From positions 1,882,501-1,946,500 of the forward strand of contig AP024596.1 in assembly GCA_019704295.1 (NCBI GenBank): a DNA stretch of 64,000 bases. Reading direction: 5' to 3'. The first letter of the stretch is position 1, and the number at the start of each line of letters is the position of its first letter. Below are positions 26,687 through 36,283 of the stretch, one piece after another. This DNA comes from Sulfolobales archaeon HS-7 (GTDB taxonomy: Archaea > Thermoproteota > Thermoprotei_A > Sulfolobales > Sulfolobaceae). The notes under the pieces were generated by a model. It saw only the letters and a program-made list of their open reading frames with translations. It ran no database searches and was not told where the DNA came from. The position numbers and the translations under genes were made by a program.

Positions 26687-27423
26687 TTTAAAGCCTCCTC
26701 TTCTATAGAAGACAGTTTTGAAGGAAAAATAACTATATGTGGTCCACCTGTCTTATATTTATATACGACCTGATTAATATCCATATACTTTACCGTCTCG
26801 TTATCACAGCCTAGCTGCGAACCGACGATCACCTTTGTATCGGGATATACTATATGTCCTCCTTCGCTTTTCTCAAATTCTAATAGTAGTTCCATCGCTC
26901 TTCCTGCCGTCATATAATAGTCTTCCTTTAGATCCATGTAAAGGATTGTATGTAAACCACGCTCGTGGTTTTCCTTAATAACCCTATACGGTGTAGGATC
27001 TTTTCCCTCAACTATAGTAACCGATTTTCCAAATTTATATGATGATAACATTGATTTCGAAATTATATAACAGTGGACCGATACGCCAGGCACAATTGAA
27101 AAGTTAATTCCTTCTTCTCTCGCTGAAATTGGAATTATACTGTGAGTGGTAGATATTAATGGGTCACCGACTACAGCTATTGCTATCGATTTCTCTTTGG
27201 CAATGGCTAGGATTTTTTTAATTCCCCTTCCCTCTAAATCGCTTCTGTAGATCTTAGTCACTGGTTTACCGACCATCGAGTAGATAAGGGCCTCATTCCA
27301 ACCGCAAGAAGTCGATGTATATCCATCTAAGAATATAATATCACTATTCCTCATAACGCTTAATCCAGCTTCTGTGAGGAATTTAGGCGAAAGTCCAAGC
27401 CCTACTAAAGATACTCCTGTCAT
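26677..27423 (-). CDS. dphB: Diphthine synthase
   Basis: Methylates the modified histidine of elongation factor 2 during diphthamide synthesis, using SAM. The 248-residue protein has the SAM-dependent tetrapyrrole-methylase fold: [18 protein letters not shown] at the start, [12 protein letters not shown], and [11 protein letters not shown]. These match archaeal DphB. It is the first gene of a pair with the FAD synthetase-like gene and is divergent from the phosphoesterase at 27459. Confidence 0.94.
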   Translation of the reverse strand: MTGVSLVGLGLSPKFLTEAGLSVMRNSDIIFLDGYTSTSCGWNEALIYSMVGKPVTKIYRSDLEGRGIKKILAIAKEKSIAIAVVGDPLISTTHSIIPISAREEGINFSIVPGVSVHCYIISKSMLSSYKFGKSVTIVEGKDPTPYRVIKENHERGLHTILYMDLKEDYYMTAGRAMELLLEFEKSEGGHIVYPDTKVIVGSQLGCDNETVKYMDINQVVYKYKTGGPHIVIFPSKLSSIEEEALKCL

Positions 27424-27458
27424 AAAGTATTAAAATCGCCTAGGTATTACATAAAATT

Positions 27459-28205
27459 ATGCTAACGCTTGCGGAAGAACTTTACATAGCGGATGATTTA
27501 CCGATATTGTTTGATAAAGCCTTAAATTCAATAGTTTTATCTGACGTCCATATAGGATATGAAGAAGAATTAGCTAAAAAGGGAGTATTTCTTCCCCACG
27601 TGCAGAAGAAAAGATTCTTAGATTTATATAAGAGAGCCGTTAATATCTTTTCGACAAAAAATATCATTATAAATGGCGATATGAAACACATTTTTGAGAA
27701 GCTAGGGAGAACGGAGAGAGAAGAGCTTACCGAAATATTCAAGTTTTTAAAGGAAGACGGAGCTAATGTTATGTTAGTATTGGGAAACCATGATAACTAT
27801 ATCACAATTGTTACTGATAAATATGATAATATTCAAGTTACGGATGAACTTAGAACCGCTAATAGACTCTACATGCATGGACATAAGGAAGTCAGTTCCC
27901 TAGAGAAATATGTAATAATAGGACATGAACACCCTAGGCTTAGTATGAGGGATCGAATAGGTTATGCTAGAAAAATGCCGTGCTTCTTAAAAGTTCCCCG
28001 AAGGGATGGTGGTTATATTATAGTTTTACCGTCATTAGGACTTTACCAATCTGGAAACGATATAACTCTCTCCCACAGTTCCTTCCTTTCTCCAATTATG
28101 AGGAAAGAAGCGATGCTAGTTCGTGCTAAACCCTTTGTAATAATAGAGTCGCAAGGAATTATGGAGTTCCCAGAATTAGGTGTGATAGCTGATCTCATTT
28201 CCTGA
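27459..28205 (+). CDS. Calcineurin-like metallophosphoesterase (COG1407 type)
   Basis: The 248-residue protein has the five metallophosphoesterase blocks: LSDVHIGYEEE (about 28-38), INGDMKH, LVLGNHDNY, MHGHKE and IGHEHP. These provide Asp, His, Asn and His ligands for two metals. The order matches archaeal COG1407 phosphoesterases, predicted nucleases or phosphatases. In some archaea such genes sit beside Lhr helicase genes, which is not the case here. Confidence 0.9.
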   Translation: MLTLAEELYIADDLPILFDKALNSIVLSDVHIGYEEELAKKGVFLPHVQKKRFLDLYKRAVNIFSTKNIIINGDMKHIFEKLGRTEREELTEIFKFLKEDGANVMLVLGNHDNYITIVTDKYDNIQVTDELRTANRLYMHGHKEVSSLEKYVIIGHEHPRLSMRDRIGYARKMPCFLKVPRRDGGYIIVLPSLGLYQSGNDITLSHSSFLSPIMRKEAMLVRAKPFVIIESQGIMEFPELGVIADLIS

Positions 28206-28208
28206 ATT

Positions 28209-28330
28209 ATTACGCACTCACGGACGGAGCTTCCTACTTCTCCGCTAGTAGTAGACGACTCTACAGCACTGATGGTCGTTATGACCCCCATTGAAATCGA
28301 TACTCATCATGCCCGACATGATACAGTGTC
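28209..28330 (-). pseudogene. Decayed tnpB 3'-end-like segment (copy D, short)
   Basis: Aligns with the first half of the 39.8 kb copy: GGAGCTTCCTACTTCTC against GGACCTCCTGCTTCTC, and GATGGTCGTTATGACCCC against GAGGGTCGTACCCC. Only this part is preserved. It starts about 10 bases after the phosphoesterase stop codon. Confidence 0.5.
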
Positions 28331-28499
28331 AAATATGTAATAAATATAATTTACTTTATTAACTAAATTTTTATGAGAAAAACAATTACCAAGAACCCAA
28401 CTAACAGAATAATGCTTAAGGGGGTTACGCCTAGGTTATACCATGGTCATTGTAATCTACCAAAACGCAATTCCTAAGAGTACTTAGGGTGGAAAAGTA

Positions 28500-28990
28500 G
28501 ATATCTTTTGCAAGGAAATGCTTAAGGAGTTGGAGGATATATTTGACAGGGAGTTCAAGGGCCTTATGTTCTCCAAGCACAAACCCTTCCACGGGGAAAA
28601 CATGTAACACTAGGGATGAGGACAGCGATATTCCTACAAGGGTTTAGTCTTAAGAGGTACAAGTTGTCCAAGTGTAAGAACGTTAAGGAACATAACGTTA
28701 ACGTATAGTTCTGGACTCACTGTTCATACAGCTGTGTTAGAGGCAAAGTATGTAGCTCCTCTACGGGTGTCTTGATCCTTTTGCCCTCCTTGAACAAAAC
28801 TGGTAGTTTCACGCCGACGTAGAACGGTTCATAGATCTTTCTCCTACCATTCACCAAGTTCACGAAGCCCTTGAGAAAGCGGAAACTAGAGTACCCTTTC
28901 CTTTTAGCCTCCTTTTCCTACTTTGGGACCAATTCCTCCTCAAGGGCATTCCTCCTTCCTCGACTAATTTGTTTAATAATGTCCGCTGCG
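28500..28990. pseudogene. Transposase-like relic, shared in part with 63.4 kb
   Basis: The plus strand reads KEMLKELEDIFDREFKGL and, after frame changes, GMRTAIFLQGFSLKRYKLSK with KNVKEHNVNV. The segment 28583-28762 aligns closely with 63425-63604 (for example CAAGGGTTTAGTC and TCTGGACTCACTGTTC in both). From 28760 to 28900 the minus strand has a coding-like stretch (KGFVNLVNGRRKIYEPFYVG). Two remnants, or one rearranged element, are mixed here. Family not identified. Confidence 0.5.
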
Positions 28991-29179
28991 AAAGCAGTTG
29001 TTAGATGAGCAGGAACGTAATACCGTATTCTGTAAGGGCTGTTACTTCAACTTGTTCCACGATATTATCTCTACTCGTCCACTATTCCGTATTATCAAGT
29101 TCACAATGAATTTATTGATTCCAGACTAATAAAATAAAGTGAATTCACAATGAACGCGTAAGCGACCCTATACCTAACT

Positions 29180-29620
29180 TTACGCCCAAACGTACCAATA
29201 GCTTGTAATAAATCGTATTATAAATCCTGCAACAATAGAAATGAAATTTATCTCTAAGATAGAGAACGACGAGCCAGAAATCTCCTTAAGTAAATATATT
29301 AATAGTAATTTGAGTTCTGCTATATGGAAGAATATTGCTATTAAGAGTACAAAGACAATTAGTTGTACAGCAATGCCTGAAGCCGATGAACCGTGAAACT
29401 TGATAACTCTACTTACAATCGAACCAACCTTCTTATCATTAAATGTCCATATATCATTTAGGAAGAAGTTAAAAATTACCGATGCCTCAATAGCAACTAC
29501 AACCGCAATTATTAGAGGAGACACCTTAAGCAGAAAATACAAAATACCTTCATTTACAACTGTGCCGAGGGCTCCTACCACTCCGAATTTAATTAGCCTA
29601 AGTAATAGCTGATATTTCAT
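29180..29620 (-). CDS. GtrA-family membrane protein
   Basis: A 146-residue protein with four transmembrane segments. KFGVVGALGTVVNEGILYFLL at the N terminus and FNFFLNDIWTF after the second segment are GtrA/DPMS family signatures. Members flip or help to use lipid-linked sugars in glycosylation of surface molecules. No glycosyltransferase is adjacent; both flanks are decayed DNA, so this may be an isolated survivor of a larger cluster. Confidence 0.88.
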   Translation of the reverse strand: MKYQLLLRLIKFGVVGALGTVVNEGILYFLLKVSPLIIAVVVAIEASVIFNFFLNDIWTFNDKKVGSIVSRVIKFHGSSASGIAVQLIVFVLLIAIFFHIAELKLLLIYLLKEISGSSFSILEINFISIVAGFIIRFITSYWYVWA

Positions 29621-30137
29621 CTAATTGAAACTCCGATTTCTATATTATATCTTTGTTCCATCCTATCCGCACAACTAGTAGTAAAGTATTTAGTAAAAAA
29701 GAATTATATCAGCATTCAGCCATCCAGGCCTCTGTTACAAATTATAATAATATACTTTAACTAATATAATATTTTAATTTAATTATCATGCTATCCTATA
29801 CTATCTACGAACTAGTTTAATTAGTTAATTGTATATTATTTAAATAAATTAGTTAATAAGGAAAACCTAGGAGTCCTCGTAGGCAGTCACACTAATGGTA
29901 GCTTACTAACGAAAGTTTTTTGGAGAACAACGCTGACTTATATTTACTCAGACCTCAAGGTCAAGGGAAAATCTCTCATTGGGCAGTGTATAACACACCT
30001 AACTCTGTAGAACACTAGAAATCATAGCTTCGGAAGATGTTATTGTATATGAGATAATCACTTGCTTCTTAAGGTCTGACCAAGTATAATATAAAATTTT
30101 AGTTATCTCGAGTTGGATAATTAAATACTGAGAAACT
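29621..30137. other. AT-rich intergenic region, possible further relic
   Basis: No gene is supported. 29880-30010 has a short coding-like stretch (LTKVFWRTTLTYIYSDLKVK) that could be the remains of a transposase, but it is too short to classify. Confidence 0.4.
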
Positions 30138-30698
30138 TTGATAGTGGTCGTGACTGGTACGCCCGGTACAGGAAAAACGACAATCGCTAAGCTGTTAGCT
30201 CAGAGCATTAATGGTATATATATATCTACTACTCAACTAGTTATTGAACGAAAGCTTTACATTGAATACGATAGTGATTCCGCTTCTTACATAGTAGATG
30301 AGAAGAGATTAGACAGTGAACTCAAGGCAGAACTTACTAGCGCTTTACTTATGTCGAGCAATGTAGTAGTTGATACTCTTTTCCCCTCTATAGTGAAAAA
30401 TCCTGATTTAACCGTAGTATTAAGGAAGGACCCTTGTTCTCTTTACGAAGAACTTCTTTCCAGACAATGGCCAGAAGGAAAGGTTATAGAAAATGTCGAA
30501 GCAGAGATTATAGGCACAATAGAATATGAAGCTAGAGCGAATAATTCTGAAGTATGTTCCATAAACGTCACAAATAAAAAACCCTCAGAAGTTATCGAAG
30601 CAATTGAAAAGAGGATATGTGAAAACATAGATTGGCTCCTTTCGGAATCCACAGAAAAACTTATCGAATTGTTTTCAAGAAAATATAACGAAAAGTAA
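30138..30698 (+). CDS. Fap7-like adenylate kinase / NTPase
   Basis: The 186-residue P-loop protein starts VVVTGTPGTGKTTIAKLLA (Walker A GTPGTGKT, about 7-14) and contains VVVDTLFPS and LRKDPCSLYEELLSRQWPEGKVIENVEAE, the lid-type region of the archaeal Fap7/AK6 family. Fap7 helps in small-subunit ribosome maturation. The first codon used is TTG 30138; a GTG two codons later is an alternative. The end overlaps a small convergent gene by 24 bases. Confidence 0.85.
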   Translation: MIVVVTGTPGTGKTTIAKLLAQSINGIYISTTQLVIERKLYIEYDSDSASYIVDEKRLDSELKAELTSALLMSSNVVVDTLFPSIVKNPDLTVVLRKDPCSLYEELLSRQWPEGKVIENVEAEIIGTIEYEARANNSEVCSINVTNKKPSEVIEAIEKRICENIDWLLSESTEKLIELFSRKYNEK

Positions 30699-30839
30699 CT
30701 CAATAGCTAGTAACGATAATGAAATCAGTATGAGCAAAAATTTAACAGTTATGTCAATTTTTTTTGTAATAATATCATATAATCCATATGGTAATAAAAG
30801 TATTCCAACAATTAATACGAATATCTCGATTTCGTCCAT
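30675..30839 (-). CDS. Small two-helix membrane protein
   Basis: A 54-residue protein (from ATG 30839) made almost entirely of two hydrophobic segments (about 4-22 and 32-51) with KKID in the loop. No family recognised. The reading frame begins shortly downstream of sul7d on the same strand and might be cotranscribed with it. Confidence 0.5.
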   Translation of the reverse strand: MDEIEIFVLIVGILLLPYGLYDIITKKIDITVKFLLILISLSLLAIELLFVIFS

Positions 30840-30904
30840 GACTATTAAATTTTCACGCAAAAAAGAAGTGATAAAAAACTCAATAATACTTTGACTTTAG
30901 AGGA

Positions 30905-31099
30905 TCATTTCTTACCTTTCTCTAACATATCAAGGAGTTCTTTCGGGGCATCCTTCTCAGAAACAGCTCCTCTCCCAGTTTTTCCTTGATCGTCGTAAGT
31001 AAAGGACACCATTTTTCCTACTTTCCATACCTTCTTTACCTTATCGATTGTTACTTCCTTATCTTCTCCCTTAAACTTAAACTTTACCTTAGTTGGCAT
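30905..31099 (-). CDS. Sul7d chromatin protein (7 kDa DNA-binding protein)
   Basis: The 64-residue protein is a clear Sso7d/Sac7d homologue: [25 protein letters not shown], then [21 protein letters not shown] and [14 protein letters not shown]. Residues corresponding to the DNA-contact strand (Trp24-type, Val26-type, Met29-type, Thr33- and Arg43-type) are present. Sul7d binds the minor groove and bends and stabilises DNA in Sulfolobales, which supports the taxonomic call. A TATA-like GTTAATAAG lies about 25 bases upstream (31121-31129). Confidence 0.97.
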   Translation of the reverse strand: MPTKVKFKFKGEDKEVTIDKVKKVWKVGKMVSFTYDDQGKTGRGAVSEKDAPKELLDMLEKGKK

Positions 31100-31143
31100 A
31101 ATTTATGATAAACAGGGTAGCTTATTAACTTTACGGTGATAAA

Positions 31144-31194
31144 AGGGGTATTACATAAGTTAACACATATTATCATTAATAAGGTAATACCCCT
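31144..31194. promoter_or_regulatory. Perfect 11-bp inverted repeat upstream of sul7d
   Basis: AGGGGTATTAC (31144-31154) and GTAATACCCCT (31184-31194) are exact reverse complements separated by 29 bases. The left arm sits about 15 bases upstream of the inferred sul7d TATA box. It could be an operator, a hairpin in a transcript from the other side, or the end pair of a mobile element. Confidence 0.5.
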
Positions 31195-32075
31195 GAATAT
31201 AACAACTGCATATTGTTTAGCGAAGAAACTACTATTTAACTATATATGTATTTACTAGACATGGTTGACACAATGAATCATTTTGTCAAGAATTAACTTA
31301 GTCGGACACAAAATGTCTAATAAATGTTCAATACGCAATAGTGTCCTATATTGGATAAATGTGCGTTTAAAAACTAAATTTTGGATAGGAATAACTTGCC
31401 CTACAGTGTTCAATTAAAAAGATAATTCAGGGGGATTACCGAACATTGAACACCCTCTCCAACCTCATAGCCTACAATATCCGGCGATTCAGGACACTTA
31501 ATAACGCAAAATCATGCTAGAAAAGCCCGTTCTCTAACCAAGATTCTCGTAAATTACATGATTATTGCTGTAAAACCTAATAAACTGATTTTATATTATC
31601 ATTTATCTAGTAATTAAATGAGTTTAATTCTAAATAAACGCATTTTATAACTTTTTAATTTATATAGTTATTCTATTAATTGCAGATTGGACGCTACCAT
31701 TGTATAAGATAATCAAAGATTCCATCAGACTAAAGGTGTCTATACGTTTGCAATAATACAGAATTTCAAAATGGATGTTAAATAACCTTAGAACAATACT
31801 TCCCTGAATTTTGGTTATTGACCCTGTATCCTACACAAAACGTTTTAAGCCCCCCATTATTTATTATGGCTATCTTAAAACTCCTTAACCCATTTGAGGT
31901 AACGTTTAAGAAAGCTCTACTAAGAATATGCTTTCCTTTTCAGATAAATATCCTCTTGTTAATTGCACTATAATAATACTTAAAGTTAGTGCGAAAGTTT
32001 TTAATTAATCGTTTTAATATTCTTCAAGTTTAATATAAAGATTGTGAACTCGAATAAAATATAATTTACTACTTC
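31195..32075. other. AT-rich gene-free region with a 35-codon remnant
   Basis: No conserved gene. A 35-codon frame at 31866-31973 (MAILKLLNPFEVTFKKALLRI then a hydrophobic end) looks like the 5' stub of a broken gene. Short IS-like phrases occur around 31440-31520. AGTGTC-type motifs occur near 31338. Confidence 0.4.
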
Positions 32076-32624
32076 TTATATAGCTTCGTTAGTAACTGGA
32101 AATGCGTAATTCATCAAGATACCACATACAACTCCTCCTGTATGTGCTAATATATCCACTTTAGGTAAAATATTAGATATTATAAAAACAAGAATTAGTA
32201 AAAAAATGTAGTTTTTTGCGACACTTCTATAAGTATCCCAATTCTTTCGCGCTTGATCTGTAACATAATATGCTAGTATACCAAAAATCCCTCCTGAAGC
32301 TCCAGCACTGGCGGATAACGGACCGTAGAGTAGGCTTACAATATTTCCCATAATTCCCGATAAAAGGAATACAAAGTATTCTAATCTATTTGCATATGAC
32401 TTAAATATCTGATAAATAACTAGCATAGAGATAAAATTAAATACGGCATCAGATATACTGGAAGTAACGAATATTGACGTAAATAGTTGGTAAACGTAAC
32501 CTCTCTCGACTAAACAGTTAATTTGAATAAGATAAAGATACAATGGGAGGTCTAAAAAGTATAGCGTTCTGCCTATAATGAAACCAAGTAGAATAAGGAA
32601 AGCTAAAACTAGAGTAGATTTCAT
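32076..32624 (-). CDS. Rhomboid-family intramembrane serine protease
   Basis: A 182-residue polytopic protein with six predicted segments. The catalytic Ser is in GASGGIFG (Ser110) and the catalytic His in ILAHTGGVVCG (His161), both within membrane segments as in rhomboids; VFNFISM supplies the conserved Asn region. It cleaves transmembrane substrates. It begins three bases after the site-2-protease-like gene, so two intramembrane proteases with different chemistry share an operon. Confidence 0.9.
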   Translation of the reverse strand: MKSTLVLAFLILLGFIIGRTLYFLDLPLYLYLIQINCLVERGYVYQLFTSIFVTSSISDAVFNFISMLVIYQIFKSYANRLEYFVFLLSGIMGNIVSLLYGPLSASAGASGGIFGILAYYVTDQARKNWDTYRSVAKNYIFLLILVFIISNILPKVDILAHTGGVVCGILMNYAFPVTNEAI

Positions 32625-32627
32625 GAA

Positions 32628-33263
32628 CTATAGTACACCTGTGATATAAGACAATCCAAAACTGATTAAGATGAGTACTCCCCATATCCATACCCTCCAT
32701 TTTATTACCTTTGCACCGTCCAGAGGACCAAGAGGCAGTAAATTGAAAAATGCTACGTAAGAGTTAAATGCCGAATATTCTGCAAATATTGTCTTTAATC
32801 CGCCAGTTCCTATAGCTGCTAGCACACTAAAAATAATCGATAAAATAATGTTTGTCGTGGGTCCTGCAGCTGCAGTTATCCCATTTACGTCGTCCTTATC
32901 CGTGAGCGAATAAAAAGCCCTGCACGATATTCCAGTATATCCTGCTGCAAAAACGAAAAATGGAGTGAATAAGTTAAAAATAATCGTGAGAAATAGACCT
33001 AAGGGATAGAGATAAAATCTAGAAAGGCATCCGTATCGTCGAGCTACCTGTCTATGGGCTATTTCATGAGGAATAATTGCTAGAATTGCCCCAACTAAAG
33101 GTATTAAGAAGCTTAATAGTGTAAATTGTACATGTCTTATTAAATTAAAAACGTTTAGAGGTGTAAAGTAAACTGCAGTAGATAATATTGCTATAATGAA
33201 GGACTGCCATTCGCCTATATTTCCAAACTCGAGTTCAAGTTTCCTTAAAAACCAGCGATCCAT
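32628..33263 (-). CDS. Site-2-protease-like M50 metallopeptidase
   Basis: A 211-residue membrane protein with several hydrophobic segments. The zinc motif HEIAH (66-70) lies in a transmembrane segment and the third ligand Asp in FNLLPLGPLDGAKV (Asp182), exactly the M50 layout. It lacks a PDZ domain, as in many archaeal members. It is the first gene of the pair with rhomboid and may cut the same or consecutive substrates; substrate unknown. Confidence 0.9.
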   Translation of the reverse strand: MDRWFLRKLELEFGNIGEWQSFIIAILSTAVYFTPLNVFNLIRHVQFTLLSFLIPLVGAILAIIPHEIAHRQVARRYGCLSRFYLYPLGLFLTIIFNLFTPFFVFAAGYTGISCRAFYSLTDKDDVNGITAAAGPTTNIILSIIFSVLAAIGTGGLKTIFAEYSAFNSYVAFFNLLPLGPLDGAKVIKWRVWIWGVLILISFGLSYITGVL

Positions 33264-33388
33264 ATACAGCTCACATAGTTGCTTATTTTTATTCCTTTTG
33301 CTTCAACTTTCTATATCTGATATTATGTTTCTGGAGAGACATATTGGTATAATGCTTATTTACCATTCCGAAATATTATATACGTAAT

Positions 33389-34000
33389 ATGTATAGTATA
33401 TATGTAAATACCCCACTCTTTACCCCTACTAAGTACTTGACGGAGGAGGGGGATGTAATTGGCTTTGAACCAACTCTGGAGAGGGAACTATCTCAGCTAG
33501 GCATCTCATTAAAAAATGTAGCTGAGGCAGTATCTCTATATATAAGGGGGGATGAGGAAACATTTAATATTTACATAAGCACTGATTCGCAGTTAAGGAC
33601 AATAAAAATTTATGAGGTTACATTCGTTCAATATTCAAAAAATATTACGTCTTACTTGATGATATCGAATTTCCCAAAGATCTCAGAAATACTTATTACA
33701 CGTCTTTTTACAGAAGTGGCAAATAGATTGGTAAACGAGATGAGAAACGCTAATAAGTTAATAGTCGAAATGGGATTTCCATATAAAATAATAGTCTTTG
33801 AAACATTTAATAAATTTAATAAAGAATTTAATGCGATAAGAACAGGATTTGCCAAAACATTTGGCGAAGACGTAATAGTGTCTATCTCTAACACCTTGCA
33901 AGGACTTATATGGCCTATCGATAGAAAAATTATGCAATTCTCAGAATATGATGAAATGGATGTTGAAATTAAAAAAATAGTAAAGAGAATGGTTGAGTAA
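33389..34000 (+). CDS. Hypothetical protein
   Basis: A 203-residue soluble protein of alternating strands and helices (YLTEEGDVIGFEPTLERELSQ at the start, FPYKIIVFETFNKFNKEF centrally). No recognised domain or active-site motif. It is divergent from the intramembrane protease pair with about 125 bases between, so it could share a regulatory region, but nothing else ties it to them. Confidence 0.7.
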   Translation: MYSIYVNTPLFTPTKYLTEEGDVIGFEPTLERELSQLGISLKNVAEAVSLYIRGDEETFNIYISTDSQLRTIKIYEVTFVQYSKNITSYLMISNFPKISEILITRLFTEVANRLVNEMRNANKLIVEMGFPYKIIVFETFNKFNKEFNAIRTGFAKTFGEDVIVSISNTLQGLIWPIDRKIMQFSEYDEMDVEIKKIVKRMVE

Positions 34001-34394
34001 ATTTTCTAGAAATGAATAATTTACTTTATAAATATTAAACGATGATGTATATAACTATAACTCTATAGCAAAAAGGAGTACATTTTACCTAATACATTTA
34101 CCGTTTCAATTAGAACTGCACTTTAGTAAGTTTTGCGTAAATTAGTCGCACACTATACTTTTCACACTTTAAACAGTTAATCTATATACATCATAGTGTC
34201 AAATGCGTAATTAACATGATTAACTATATAAAGTAAAAAGTTATAGAACACGTGAGTGAGGATTAAATTCAATTAATTATATGGCTAGATAATAATATAA
34301 GATTAGTTTATTAAGTGCAGTAATAGGCAATAAAATTTTCAAAGATTAATTTTTCGAAAATCGAGCACGGAAAACAAACTTTTCCAGCGTAATA
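34001..34394. other. AT-rich gene-free region
   Basis: No gene or RNA seen. CATAGTGTCAAATGCGTAA near 34192 is one of the AGTGTC-type motifs that recur in spacers of this window. Confidence 0.4.
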
Positions 34395-34590
34395 AGCTTA
34401 ACGTTTACTAATGTTCCTGCAACGCTGAATATTGTAAGCCTAGAAGTCCGATAAAGGTGTTTAATCCCTTTAGGCTTCTGCGTAATATCTCATGTCCCAT
34501 TTACATGTCACTCCTTAAGCTCTTTAAGTAGTCGTATATCTAAGCTAACTTCATTTTTACCTTAAACCAGTTCCTGGAGAAACCTAATCT
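34395..34590 (-). pseudogene. Internal tnpB fragment (copy F)
   Basis: The plus-strand sequence AAGCTAACTTCATTTTTACC then TTAAACCAGTTCCTGGAGA aligns with GCTAACTTTGCCTTGGC then TTTAAACCAATTCTTGGAGA inside the intact tnpB (about 57695-57735), and the block GCTTAACGTT also matches. It therefore represents the middle of a TnpB gene, on the same strand as the intact one, decayed and cut at both ends. A tRNA gene starts about 50 bases to the right. Confidence 0.6.
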
Positions 34591-34643
34591 TAACTTTAAG
34601 ATAAATCTCATATAGCTGAATAACGTACTAATTTATTAAAGAA

Positions 34644-35078
<435 letters not shown>

Positions 35079-35963
35079 GTGTTTTCCAATACAATAGAAC
35101 TGCTACAAGGAATGTGGCCAACACCTTTGTTAAAATTAGACATAGGACCTAATGTTTGGGCAAAATTAGAATTCTTTAACCCGTTTAGCAGAAGTATAAA
35201 GGATAGGACAGCCTATTTCCTTATTAAGAATGAGATAGAAAAGGGGAGAAACCGATTTATTGAAGCTTCGTCAGGAAATTTAGCACTTGCACTGGCTTCC
35301 CTAGCTTCTATCTATAAATTTGAGTTTACTCCATTCATACCCAGTACTTCCTCTAGATTCTTTAAGGTAGCTCTAAAGATTTTAGGTATAAGATACGTGG
35401 AATATGGTAATAAAACTACAGAAATAGTTCCATTAGCGAAAAAATATGCGGAGTTGACAGAAGCTGCCAACCTGGATCAATTTACAAATGAAAGAAATCC
35501 CAATGCTCATTTTACAACAAGTGCTAGAGAAATACTCGAGCAGTTAGGTTCAGTGGGCAAGTTCCCGGAAAGGATCTTCGCTAGTGTAGGTACAGGAGGG
35601 CATATTACAGGACTATACAGATTTTTCAAACAATTTGATAAGAAGGTAGAAGTCGTCGCAGTTCAACCTAAAGAAGGAAGTAAAATTCCAGGAATGAAGC
35701 GAATAGATGAGTCTGGCTTTGCAGAGGTCAAATCGATTCAAAAAGTAATAGATGTCTCTGAAGGTGAAGCTCTTGCTGGAGTTCAACTAATTGCAAGACG
35801 AAATGGAATTTTAGTGGGATTAAGCGCAGGCGCTACTGTTAGCGCTTTCTTGAAAATAATGGATGAAAGAACAACTGTTCTTATTTTCCCCGATGATTTA
35901 TTTAAATATATAGATGAAGTGGAAAAATTGTTAGAAAATGAAGCCACATCGAACTCTAAGTGA
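35079..35963 (+). CDS. PLP-dependent cysteine synthase / cystathionine beta-synthase-like protein
   Basis: The 294-residue enzyme starts at GTG 35079. The lysine that binds PLP is in FNPFSRSIKDRTA (Lys41), EASSGNLALALA (about 62-73) contacts substrate, and SVGTGGHITGLY binds the PLP phosphate. The EGSKIPGMKRID loop is typical of archaeal O-phosphoserine or O-acetylserine sulfhydrylases. It makes cysteine from sulfide and an activated serine; which one cannot be told. Confidence 0.88.
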   Translation: MFSNTIELLQGMWPTPLLKLDIGPNVWAKLEFFNPFSRSIKDRTAYFLIKNEIEKGRNRFIEASSGNLALALASLASIYKFEFTPFIPSTSSRFFKVALKILGIRYVEYGNKTTEIVPLAKKYAELTEAANLDQFTNERNPNAHFTTSAREILEQLGSVGKFPERIFASVGTGGHITGLYRFFKQFDKKVEVVAVQPKEGSKIPGMKRIDESGFAEVKSIQKVIDVSEGEALAGVQLIARRNGILVGLSAGATVSAFLKIMDERTTVLIFPDDLFKYIDEVEKLLENEATSNSK

Positions 35964-36283
35964 TCTTAGCGGGTGATTCAGGTTTCCATTGCGAATTGTA
36001 ATTATGGTAAATGGGGCCAAACAAAGGGAATTGTTAAGCGCGAACCCCCTCAGTCCATACGATAGTATTCAATTGAATTCATTCTATTTTTCTAAATAAA
36101 CCGAATTCGCAATGAACACGTGAACGGCCCGTCTTAATGTTCTTTCTGTATAATTATATTGAACTGTATATTATTAGTAAGTTTCTAACAGAATTAAAAA
36201 CACAGTTATTGGCAAGTTGTTACTATATAAACCTAAGTGCACTCTATTATAATGAAGTAATTGTGCTCCCTATAAATAAGATT
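35964..36283. other. Spacer with a MITE-like inverted repeat pair
   Basis: Apart from the inverted-repeat element described separately, this spacer holds the A/T box of the kinase gene (CTATTATAATG near 36244). The upstream in-frame extension of the kinase ORF through here is not convincing. Confidence 0.4.
35986..36117. repeat. Possible MITE-like element with short terminal inverted repeats
   Basis: CATTGCGAATT near 35992 and AATTCGCAATG near 36105 are reverse complements (11 bp) bounding about 130 bases. The right-end sequence GAATTCGCAATGAACACGTG is nearly repeated at about 29141 (GAATTCACAATGAACGCGTA). A short non-autonomous element is the simplest reading; no target duplication was resolved. 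Confidence 0.4.

Larger units (their letters stand above)
28206..29179. other. Gene-free region made of mobile-element remains
   Basis: The 970-base region has no intact gene. From left to right it holds a short tnpB-3'-like relic, a plus-strand transposase-like relic shared with 63.4 kb, a minus-strand coding-like stretch (28760-28940), and a terminal motif near 29140 that recurs at 36.1 kb. The right end abuts the GtrA gene. Confidence 0.6.

Noticed and set aside
36137..36283. 49-codon upstream extension of the kinase gene
   Set aside because: AT-rich spacer with two promoter-like boxes inside; no kinase similarity before residue MVSQ.
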